Assembly: GCF_947623445.1 (NCBI RefSeq)
Contig: NC_135240.1
Span: 11,594,001-11,658,000, forward strand
Source: Clavelina lepadiformis
Taxonomy: Eukaryota > Chordata > Ascidiacea > Aplousobranchia > Clavelinidae
Length of the DNA: 64,000 bases
Direction: 5' to 3'
The notes beneath the pieces are model-generated. The model worked only from the letters and a program-made list of their open reading frames with translations. It ran no database searches and was not told the origin of the DNA. Made by a program: the position numbers and the translations under genes. Positions 53,144-64,000 of this stretch are shown here, in pieces. Numbering within the stretch: the stretch's first letter is position 1; each line of letters starts with the position of its first letter.

Positions 53144-56100
53144 AAAATTTGGTTAACACGGTTCAGACAACATCAACTTATAAAAGAAAATAATATAAAT
53201 TCAGCAATCGTATGAAAAAACATACACGTTTGAAGCTGCGTCACACTATGCATCGTCACCGATGCACAAAATGGAGAAGGAATTGGAGCTAGGCAGTTGT
53301 TGTTATTGCAATTTTTGCTTAAGGGGTCCACATTACACACTACTTTACCCTATCTGTGCTAACACCCTTTTAATATTCCGTGTTGAAAATGTTCCTCTTC
53401 ATTCACCATTTTTCATCCCAGCAAGAGTAAGCTTACATGTGTGCTTCACAAAACTAACGTGTGAGTGACGATAAAATACAATCCAGAACAATATCATAGT
53501 GATTTGAAGTTGTTACTACTTTTGCTGATAAATTGCACCCTACAGTTTTTTCTCTTGCAACTTTATAAGTCTGCTGTCTCGCAGGTCCACTCTCAACGTT
53601 AAAAATGTCTGTCATTGACAAACACAGACTAATTTTTACTCGTATTTTATTGCAATACAAATATAGACTACAAGCATTTCACCTTGTTAGGTTGAAAGAA
53701 ATTTAGCAAAATTTTCATTATAAGTCAATATGCGAAACCCATAAGTGATCGACCGGCAAACAGTCATTTCTTTTCAAAGAAAAAATACGCAGACTATTTT
53801 TCATTCAGGTAAATTCGTTAGCTTTCCATAGTCACAGGCCTACACTGATGTCAATGGGCTTTTAATTTATTACGTATACGTTTTCACTTATAGGTATGAA
53901 AAGATTATTCGATTAGAATTCCATCCAAGATTAAAAAACATTGCACCAATGGTCTATGTTTATTGCAGCTACAGGTCCAATGTTTTTGAGCTTTAATGTT
54001 AAAAGATCATAAACGCAGTTGCAAAAGTGTAATTTTGCAAGACTGTTCAAAAAAGCTTAAGAGACCTAAAAAACAATGGCTGTAGGTCTATAACACAGCA
54101 TTCAATTCGACATGATATTTGTACCCTTGCTAAGTTGCTTCGCAGGCATATCCCCAGTTAAAAACCAACAGTGCTTTATAGTTAGCCTGTAACTTAACGA
54201 CCTAATCATACAGACTTTTCAGAGAACTGTTTTCACCAAGTGACAATACTTTGTAGAAATGATATGTTTGTGATTAGTTTGTTAGGTACTTTTTATGGTA
54301 TCTTTGTAACGTCGAGTAGGCTAGTTCATACTTTTTTGTGCACTATAGCCTATAATTAGCTAAATATTAATGCTAAGTATTGCACATTAATTAGAACATT
54401 AATATTAACAGGTGTAGATGTCACTGTGATAAATTTGATCATGTCTTCAATAACTATTTGGGCAAAATACTCACCTTGCACAGCATACGATGACCTCAAT
54501 AGCTCAGGAAACTAACACTTGTTAAACAAGTCTTTTCTTGTACTCTAAGCGCGTACTAAGGTAATGTTTTCAGCAAATCGGCAATATATTACTTTAAAAC
54601 TGTTGTTGTTGACTTACGATTGACCAGTAGTATTCGTTTAAGTGTTGAATCGACCGACGTTTAGGTTAATCAAGTAGACGTTTTGCGTGTGTTCGCCGTT
54701 TTCTGGGCAGACCTATCTGGGACAACAAGTTAGCCAAACCAACAGCAAAGTTTAAATGGGTAATTAGACGGTAAACTCACTAACAGAGCAGCTGTCAGGA
54801 GAGTCGAGAGTGTTTCAAAGCCAGATATTGAAAATATGGTTTAATTAACTCGCAACCGAAAGTTCAAGAAAGACTACAAATTTGCTTATAGCTATAACCG
54901 CTTAAAATAAAAACTTGGAAGTATTTGTAAACTATAGGCCCACTTCATTAATGACGTAACTTTCAAACGAAATAGTCTAAATAAGATATTAAATACCTTA
55001 AGCAAAAAGGTATTAAAGTAAAAGGTGGTACACATGCTTAACATTAACATACGGCGACAGTTTATTTTGGTGTAATGTTGCTGGTTTGTTGATTTTCTTT
55101 TTGCGTTAGACTGAAAGTAGGTGCAAAGTAAAAGGCCATACCGAATAGAAAGTGATGCATTTTACGACTTATTTTGATTTAATACCTTTGGCCGGAATTA
55201 GCCAGCCACGTGCGGCTAATTTTTTACTGTCTTCGGGTTATCGGTTGGAAAAAGACTTCACAATACAGGAGAACAAAATCGGGTTTATGTGGGCGACTCG
55301 ACCATTAATTGTTAATGTACCATTGTCGATCAATATGACATCCCTTGGTACTGGAATACGATCGTATTTCTGACACAGTTACCTATTCTCACCAAAGATG
55401 ATATGGCCTATATTTTGGAATTGAAAGAGGCGGTAACTACAAAAAACGAATCAAACTCCTTTATATCGATTAACGGCTACTAAGAAGCAATAGGATACGA
55501 CTTCAATGTATCCCAAATAATTAATGAATAACCTCAAAGTTGGTCCACATGTTTCATTTTCCCGCGTTCAAATTGTCCGCCCCGTAACTGGATCAGCCAT
55601 AAAATTACACATACACCTTAAAATACTAACGAGGAATAATTTCAGAGCGTTGCTCAATAGTGTATAGATTTTGGATAATTAAACAATGCTCCAGGTTAAG
55701 GCGTCTGGAGATGATGGCGCTAATCAACCGGCGTGACCGCAATATAAAGTTTCTAGACATGAAGGGTGATGCGGTGCCTTACTAATACTCGGCACGTGGC
55801 AAAGCTTCACTCAAGCAATGTGTGTATACACATTATCTCGTTAAATCTTTCTGAAAATTCCCGCCTGGCCCAGCAATATTTACTATCACCACGTGCGCCC
55901 GAGATATAAAGCAATCCATGAGACGTATAAAGCACCTGCCACTTGGTCACGCGTAACATGTTGCTATGAAAAGTTTCGAAATTGCTGACACGCGATAGAT
56001 CCAACTAAATTAATTTTCGAGATTATGCACGTCATGCGTCCTTCTTAACCTCACATGAACCGATTTGAACACTGCAAGTGCCATAAGTTGTTATTAGGCT

Positions 56101-58550
56101 ACGTTTAATTTCATATGCTTAACAATCTTTATAATGCGCCGATGTGCTTTATTGTATCAATTGCCTTACGTATTTATCATGTCGTGCCACTAAGAATGGA
56201 ATCTAACGTGTAATGAATCGTCAGTTGCGTAATTGCGTGAGCTTGTTGTTTGGTGACTTCAGCTCCGGTGAAAGCGTAAACAGATGATGAAAGGCGACAA
56301 ACCTTTGTATGGTTCTATCAGCAAGTCTTCACATTGCAGCGTTTGGCCGTTCAAGTAAGCAAATTTGTATTTAGGGCAATAACAAACATGTAAACGCGTT
56401 TAGATTTGTTTGCTCTGTATCAGAAAGTTAGACGATTTTGTTTAAAGGTGGCATCAAGCAGATTGCAAACTATTCAAATTTACTCTGCGATATTTACCAG
56501 CTGGACACGAGCGAAGAATGGATTGTATAGTTTTATGCCTTGATAATCATTACTTTGCAAAGATTACCAAACTACAATGAAAGAAACGATGCAGCGCCGT
56601 ATGCCGTCTGGCGCGTGCCCTGCGGGTGAGCTTCGTCTGCCGGCTGTTGCTCGTTTTCAGAAACAAAATCGCTTTTGATTCGTTGTGTTACTGGCGTAGT
56701 AGCATAATTTAAACCAATACCTCCTCTCCTTTATGATAGCGTACTTACAGTAGTAGACGCGCTCCGTTGGCGGCTAATGCTTGCTTCAAGGGGTATATCC
56801 GAGTTGTATTGATACCACGTACTATAATTATATGCGTTTGGCGGAAATAACTTTGAACGATAACTGCCTTTAACCAAAATACGTAAATACAGTAAGGCTA
56901 ATTTTGACGGACATGTAAATTTTATCTGTTTACTGCACGTAAACGTAATACGTTGAAAAATATTGTGACAATTTTTGTAGTGAATTTTGTTTTTACACTT
57001 TAGCATAAAGTTTTCAGCATATGCTTGATCAATTTGCATGTTGAACTTCAACATATCCCCAAGCAACGAGTGTGGCGTCATTGAAAACATTGCGTATTAT
57101 TTAAGACTAGGCCAAGTATACGGAGTTTCTGGGGGGCTTTCCTGCTTATGAAATTAATGTTCTCGCACAGCGTGGGAATAAAATTTCAACGGATTTTTCT
57201 CAGGTAGGTATATCGTATTACAACATAAGCGTGTGAAAACTTTTTACGTAATATAGTCACGTTATAATGCAAATAAAAAGTTTTATTAAAACCCGTAATT
57301 TACCTTCACAATTTCCCTGCTGTTTTCTGCAAAAATTAGTATTTAAATAGAATTTGAAAATGCTTTGCTATTTCACTTGGCACAGAAAAGATGTATTTAT
57401 AGTATAGCGCGTTTTCAAAATCACCTTGGCAAACTTTCCACCTATATTTTAAGAAAGAATTGTTTCCTGAAGATTCATTAAGCTAAAAGTATTTGGTGAT
57501 TAACATTTCAAAGGGCCTAATACGAAAAGTGCTCATGGGTTTTCTCGTCACAGTTTTAATGTTCATTAAGACGTGCTGATCAAACGGTGAAAGTGGCCGG
57601 TAATATTACCCAATTATCACATCATGGCGGCGGATCGTTATCAACAATTCAGGATTAAACTTTTTCACTCTGTGCGTTTTGCGACCAGCCGACTGGCGTC
57701 TGGCAAACAGGTAACAATAGAAGTTGCGGAACAACGCTCAAGCTCGACGTCATCTTGTAATTAAACAATCAGTGGGAAGCGCAGCGATCATTCTTAAGGC
57801 GCGCGTCAGTCACTCCGCAGCAGAGTTTGACTCCAGTGAGTGCGTGGTAGGTTCATGCACTTTTTTGTTGTATGATTCAGGACCTGAAAATAGTTTTTAG
57901 CAAACCAAAAAACTATGGTATAGTGAAAATAAGTTACTATAGATAAGTCACGTATTACGAGAGATATGGGCATATATTGATCTAGTCTACATTAAAATGA
58001 AAAGCATCATAATACAGATCTGTTAAATGTGAATGGATGAAAAAGTATTTAACACGTTTTCAACATTGAGCAGATCTCTGCGATAGAGGACAAGGTATTA
58101 AAACCTTTAGCCCAAATAAATTCACTTGGGGAAAATCTGCTTAATGCTGGAACATCATTTAAACCACGCGACAAAACAGACGAAAGAATAACAAAAGATA
58201 GCGAAAAAAGAATTAGAATCCTACCCAACGATTCGCTTTCTTCGGGTGTTTTGCGTCAGTTCAAATTGGAGCAGGTGCCCGAGTAGCAGCTGCTAGATTT
58301 CGGTTTAGTCATTCTATACTTACGGCAGATAGAGTAGCAAAAATATCTGAAATACTTTGCCAAAAGAGCATTACCTGTCAAGCAAGCGATAATTATGAGT
58401 TTGTTTTCTTTTCAGAACGAATTTTGAGTATTTGTTTTACCGATTTTGTTAATATAAGTTGTTCTGGATCAGTTTAAGAAGAAGAAAGCATTTGGAAAAT
58501 ACCGAGACCATATTAGAATATATTCAAAGTGGACATTATTCTGACACATC
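53144..58550. other. Delta upstream region, 5.4 kb without genes
   Basis: No exon is recognised on either strand. Sequence nearer Delta (55-58.5 kb) looks more GC-rich than the flanking AT-rich DNA and contains RBPJ-type sites. Short open frames (55152-55373, 56731-57090) lack motifs. A noncoding Delta first exon may lie here. Confidence 0.45.
57171..57178 (+). promoter_or_regulatory. Consensus RBPJ/Su(H) site CGTGGGAA
   Basis: An exact match to the Notch effector consensus, 1.37 kb upstream of the Delta ATG. A core match GTGGGAA lies at 57772-57778. Binding is inferred from sequence only. Confidence 0.4.
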
Positions 58551-61500
58551 ATGCGTTTGGCGCGCACGATACCGTCACCCCGCGTGTTACGGTTTGCTGT
58601 AATACTTTGTGTGGTTGCTATGAGCAAGGTACTTAGTAGTGTATTGTTTACTTGTGCTCAGGGTCTGTGTGATATAACTGCTCGTTGACAACAGAAAAAC
58701 GTATAAGTACGTAATGTAACATTTTTGGTATATACAGTATATTGCTTATTCTTTGGTTGTCCAACAGCAGTACTCTAGAAAATATTGTTTCATGCAGTTA
58801 AAAACTGTTTAAACTCTGTTCTTTCGTAGTTAAGTGTTACTCGATCTGCGTCGTTCGATGCATAAAAGGTTCAAATAAAAGTAACTTTGCCCAAATGCTA
58901 AAACTAAAAATTTACCTAAACCTTTTGCGATAATCCAGGTCTCCGCGCAAGGTATCTTTGAATTAAATCTGGATAAGTTCATCAACGACGAAGGACGGAA
59001 TCAAACGGGCAGATGCTGCTCAGCGTCCAAGGATGGTGGAAACACGTGTTCTGGCCCTTGCAGAACCGCATTTCGTATATGTTTGAGTCACTTTCAAGCA
59101 AAACTTTCCTCTGGAACGACATGCGTATTCGGTCAGCAAACGACTCCCGTTTTAGGAGAAAATACGTTTTCACCTGGACATGACGAATCTTTTCAAAATC
59201 CAGTGCGTTTTAGTTTTGATTTCCGTTGGCCGGTAAGTTTCAATCGCAAAAGGGACTTAAATATATGAAGTATATTAGTTGCATAGTATTTACATATTTG
59301 GATTACTTTAGTAGACGTCGATAATGTCGATATGTACCTCCTTTCTCTAAAGTTTAGAAATTATGTCCACTTTTAATAGAGAACACAACCTTCGCTTTCT
59401 AGCAAGGATTTGTAGCTCAGTATGATGATGAATATTTTATTAGATTCGCCTCAGTGAACAGAATGACACTGAATAGTTGTTGCGCGGTAGACTTTAGCGT
59501 TTCACACTGGTATAAAATTTCGTTAAGTCTCGGCTGTCGATAGCTTACGTCACAAGTGTAACTTTTTGGGTTTTTGTTAAAGTCATGTCCACAAAGAATA
59601 CCTACTTGTCATATTTAGAATTATTTTTCAGTTTGAACATACTTTGTTTACATTTTATTTGCAGGGATCGTTCTCACTTATCATAGAGATGCTTCATGTA
59701 AATGAAAATTCAACAAACAATATCATTTCAACAGGTTGGTAATACATGAACAATAGCTTGCATACAATGGACTCTGTAACTGTGTTAATTGCTTGAGCGA
59801 ACAATCGTTTGATGGCTATTTGTTTTTGCGGCACGAATCTCCATATGGCAACCTTACTAAACGTAGTTTTCACACACGCCAGCTGTCCCTTAGGGAGTAG
59901 CAACTCTATTTTCTAAACTATACGGATTGTTTATGCGTGTGTGATTGAGGATGTTCATTTTTACGAGCCGATAACGGCATAATGGGTGTCTTGGGCTTAT
60001 GAGGGAGTATGAAGGTTTCATCACAATCGAGCAATCGTTTGTCGTAGGTTCATCCGAGGTTTTAATCTCGAAGCTGATCAAAAGCACGAGTCTGCTTCCC
60101 GCAACCAGGAGTGACAGACGATGGACAAGACCAACTCCGTATCGACACTTAAAGACCGAATTGCGCTATTCCTACAGAGTAGTTTGCCAGGAAAATCTTT
60201 ATGGGCCATCTTGTTCAAAGTTTTGTCGTCCTCGCAATGACGTCTTTGGACATTACAACTGTGATGAAAATGGAGACAAAGTTTGCTTGCCTGGTTGGAC
60301 GGGGGAATCAGAGAGCGATTATTGCAACACCCGTGAGTATACTATGGTTTAATAAAATGATGCAGTCATTTCTAGGTCTTTTTCTATTTTGCACCATGAT
60401 CGCTACGTGGTCTTAATTGTCATCTAATTGATGCGCAATAATCTAACGAGAACTCGTAAAATCAGTTTATGCTTCATTGGACAAACCTAAATTACTTTTC
60501 ACCCTCAAACGTCTTAGCAATTTTCAGCGGTATACGATAATATGCTAACTAACTGTGACGTTTGCGTCACAATATAATCATTAACTGGTTGTTTTTTTAG
60601 CTATTTGTCTGGACGGATGTCATGCAACACAGGGTGGCTGCAAGTTACCCGACCAATGCGAGTAAGCATTAAAACGTGGTTAAAATATTTTTGAACCTAT
60701 GTTTTAACTTGATTATATTGCTAGATATATTACCTTGAAATTTTTGCAGATGTAAACACGGTTGGAAAGGAAAGTTCTGCACAGAATGCGTACCACGGCC
60801 AGGCTGTGCTCATGGTACCTGTAAAAATCGCTTTGAATGTACTTGCGAGAAAGGATGGGGCGGAATTTACTGCAATCAAGGTATAAGTTGTCCTGGAACG
60901 TACTTTTATTAACTACTAAATATATATTTTTGTCAATAAATTTGTTATAGTTAACTTTTAAGTATATTACGAAATTTATTTGCACTTTAGATTTGAATTA
61001 TTGCATCAATCACAAGCCATGCAAAAATGGTGCCTCTTGTTTTAATTCTGGACAAGGAAGTTATACCTGTCGGTGTAAGCCAGGATACATTGGACATGAC
61101 TGCGAAGTTGAAGTAAATGAGTGCGAGTCTAACCCGTGTCAAAATGGGGCAACGTGTGTGGTAAGCTGTGTGAAGTTAGATGTACCTGCTGCGTAGCTTT
61201 TTAGGAGAAAGGGTTATCCGTTAGTCGAAAGAAAATTATTTTATGCCGTTTTTAAAATTACTTCTGACTGATTAGGACTTGATCGACGACTATCAGTGCA
61301 TGTGCCAGTCCGGCTTTTCAGGACGCAACTGTGATGAAACCACGCTTACATGTGACGATTTTCCTTGCCAAAATGAAGGAATTTGTACGGAAGGCAAAAA
61401 GCACTATCAATGCACTTGCCCCGACCGATTTTTTGGATTTAACTGCGAAAATGCTTTAAATATCTGTGACACCCACCCCTGCAAAAACGGTAAGATTACT

Positions 61501-63547
61501 GTAAACACAGTAAGACTTTTGTATAAAGACATTAATAGTGCATTGAAAGTGAAGTTTTATACAATTATTTTCTCAAGATTAAAAATCTGTTTCCATTTTC
61601 AACCTTGTTCATTTTTGCTCTTAACTCCGTAAGTCGTAACTCCCACCTGTAGTAACCGGTGAACATGAATTGTGACTAAATACGTCAGTCGCTGTGTATA
61701 ACTAATACGTAATTCATGAGCTTGTATGACTTTTTGCCCATTTTTGCGACAGACACGTCTTATGCCGCCGCTCATTTTGAGGCTATATGAAAGGCGTGTT
61801 AATTACCTTTCACGGGCTCAAGTTTCGCTCAATAACAAAAAGTCTTTTAAGAAATCGAAGAAAAGTTGTTGACAGAAGTTTTATTTACTATTTCAAAAGA
61901 AAACTGAACCACCTTTAACATCTTTGCTCCATTTCGTAAATTGTGAAACGGTAGTTGTCCTTTGTTGCTTTCCCGATTGGACATTCGAAGCTTTTATATA
62001 GGTAAACATTGGTTACCAAACACTTAAATTTCCACGTGTTTGATGTTACGAATAAGAGAAAGATTTAAGTGATGCGACTTTATGTAGTTTCAAGTTACAA
62101 GTTCCCACGTTTGGCTTACCCCTCTCGATTCAGGCTTTGTTTGCTTTTACTCGTTTATTGACAAACTGAAAAGCGCTTGTGCCGGTACTCCGGTCCAAGT
62201 CGGTATACCTTTGTTTGAGCGTTCTACATTAAATTGGTGACAGGATTGACTCGCCGAAAGTAATCGGAAAACACCGAAGTTCTCATTGTTGCTTCACAGA
62301 ATTTTTATGATTACTGAAGTAGCTTTATTTTGTCTCGGTTCGCTTTTGTGTAGTTATGCGCGCGAAAGGTCACGCAAACTCACGGGCTATTCGATAACGT
62401 ATTGGGTTAAAAATAAAACAAGATTAATGGCATTTACAACCTTGCCATTTTACATTCAGGTGAATGCTTATCTACGTCATCCGGTTATGCATGCCGCTGT
62501 AATCCGGGCTATACTGGCACTAACTGCGATGAATTGGTCAATCTTTGTCCGGAACCTTCGCCCTGTCTAAATGGTGGAACCTGTCTTAACGTCACCTTCA
62601 AAGACTTCACATGCAACTGCATGCGTTGTGAGTGCACGGATGGATTTGCTGGAACACGATGTCAAATTGTTGTGGAGAATCATGATCTATTGAAACCTCC
62701 ACTTCTGAAAGGACAAGGTTCCAGCCACACGGAAACGAGAATCATCATGCTAAATGACACTGAACTTACCACCTCTCACTGGATTGCTATTTGCTTTGGG
62801 TCAGGAGTAATTGTTTTGCTCTTGGTTATCTCAGCAGGTTGCTTGTTTTACCATCGTAGAAAAGTTACGTTATCACTGCTGCAGCGAAAAATTAACCAGA
62901 CATCAACTTCTGTCCATGTAAATGATCTCGATCTACCAGCAACACCTGAACTAACAGCTGATGACCAAAATTCCTGCAGCAGCACAAAAACGAGTGAAGA
63001 AGATTTGCTCGAGTTGAGTAAAATCAGAACACATGCCAGTAACGTGGTGCGTCACGTTTCAAAATCCAAAGAAGCACAAGCAAGTTGGGAACCATATGTT
63101 TCAAATGGAAAACCCAAAGATCATCCAGCAACAATATCTAACAAACTCAACACCTTCAGCATTGAAGAAGAAGACAAAAAATCTTCATTCCACCCAAATC
63201 GTGTTTGCAAGTATGAAGGCAAGCGAGGTAGTCGGTCCAGTGTAGACAAAATTCACGAAACACGCTCATCCAGATCGGATTCCGTTAAACCGCGACCCAG
63301 CAGTAGTTACTACGAACAGTCACTACCATTTGTTCGCCATTCGTGTCATTCAATGTCACAGTTACCGACTTATGAAGAGGTGTGCGAAGAAAACAAGACT
63401 CTGTTAATGCGAGGGTAAGAATGTGTACCTTACGAAATTGCTGTAATTGTCGGCTGAATAATTAATACGGAATATGATGTTTCAAATCAACATAAGTATA
63501 TTTCCTTTAGGTATAAGCGGCCGACCAATTCGGACGACGTGTTCTAA
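58551..63547 (+). CDS. DLL: Delta-type Notch ligand (DSL protein)
   Basis: A single-pass membrane ligand that activates Notch on neighbouring cells. Ten exons: 58551-58628, 58939-59232, 59665-59734, 60048-60332, 60601-60661, 60750-60880, 60991-61160, 61276-61489, 62460-63414, 63511-63547; 764 aa in phase. Signal peptide about 1-30; MNLN domain with GRCCSA and [11 protein letters not shown] (about 31-150); DSL domain about 176-240 ([37 protein letters not shown]); seven EGF repeats (245-502), EGF4 starting [15 protein letters not shown] as a calcium-binding type; transmembrane 543-565; about 199-residue tail with Lys (ubiquitin acceptor) residues and C-terminal DDVF. No Jagged-type Cys-rich domain, so Delta rather than Jagged. 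The final exon is only 37 nt. EGF7 has extra cysteines. Confidence 0.95.
61490..62459. other. Delta intron 8 (970 bp)
   Basis: No exon is seen inside. It contains an exact reverse-oriented RBPJ consensus (ttcccacg, 62102-62109). The open frame at 62286-62570 runs into exon 9 in the wrong phase and is not coding. Confidence 0.6.
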
Positions 63548-64000
63548 GAAACGACATTATGTCTCGTTGCTGCGAGTTCTGCTGAAATAATTCCCCGTCT
63601 AGCATTGGCGCTAGAACAGCATAATCCTTGCACTGCCTATAACACGGAGAGGGTGAAGTGTTAGTGACTACGTGGATTATCCTTTCCTTATGTCTACAAC
63701 GCAGTTGACTTGTAGTTCATTTTGTTGTGGTGAAATTTCCGCAACGAGTAAACGTGCTTTAAGCATAAACAACCAACAGCATAACAAAAGAACAGTAGAC
63801 TTAAACGCGTTTGTAACAAAACGACGCTTATCCGTGGTCTATTTTCAAAACACTTTCAGCACTGGGAAGAAATGTGAGATTTCCTTGCTTCATGGTGTAC
63901 CAAATGAGCAGTTGTAACTTGAGATTGATATAACCGTTTGAGACTGACTATGTGATTGTGGTATATTGTCGTTTTATTTTTTTACATCTATATAAGACAA
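63548..64000. other. Delta 3' UTR / downstream
   Basis: Follows the Delta stop. No clear AATAAA is seen before the window edge. The open frame 63672-63917 has no motif. Confidence 0.45.

Noticed and set aside
59999..60047. An earlier start for the DSL exon of Delta (open from 59999)
   Set aside because: The tag acceptor at 60045-60047 gives the correct phase with exon 3; the upstream part does not resemble MNLN or DSL sequence.

Overview
The window is nuclear DNA from an invertebrate animal, AT-rich and intron-dense. Every long gene but one is split into short exons with ordinary GT/AG borders. I rebuilt exons by translating both strands and requiring phase-compatible splice sites; no transcript data were available. 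An ascidian or other tunicate fits best: the gene set is chordate-like, there is a single Delta ligand gene, and the NDUFAF8 and CWH43 coding regions lie 25 bp apart as in a trans-spliced operon. That assignment is an inference.

Layout, left to right. The first four coding exons of MCTS1 lie on the minus strand (2448-4088); its 3' end is off the left edge. NDUFS3 (complex I) is on plus at 5893-8884. About 6.8 kb of repeat-bearing DNA follows, with an 18-bp minisatellite and a hAT-like element. HADH (mitochondrial beta-oxidation) is on minus at 15769-17738. After 4.4 kb of noncoding DNA, NDUFAF8 (complex I assembly, 66 aa, 22150-22350) is followed by CWH43 (GPI-lipid remodelling, 22376-27124) on plus. 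HARS1 (histidyl-tRNA synthetase, 27298-31068, minus) converges on CWH43. An 8-kb interval holds LINE and hAT debris. DDX6 (RNA helicase, plus, 39168-44940) converges on HEATR6 (minus, 45968-49351), which is one uninterrupted 1127-codon reading frame. A 9.2-kb noncoding stretch with a dead pogo/Tigger-like transposase leads to a Notch ligand of the Delta type (plus, 58551-63547).

Most genes are housekeeping: mitochondrial (NDUFS3, HADH, NDUFAF8), translation and mRNA fate (MCTS1, HARS1, DDX6) and GPI anchors (CWH43). Delta is the one developmental signalling gene, and it has the largest noncoding flank.

The most interesting points are the NDUFAF8-CWH43 gene pair, an apparent single-base frameshift in CWH43, the intronless HEATR6, a 671-bp near-perfect inverted repeat with a 6-bp target duplication inside a HARS1 intron, two hAT-type elements with 8-bp target duplications, and consensus RBPJ/Su(H) sites around Delta. 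I found no wholly new gene system.
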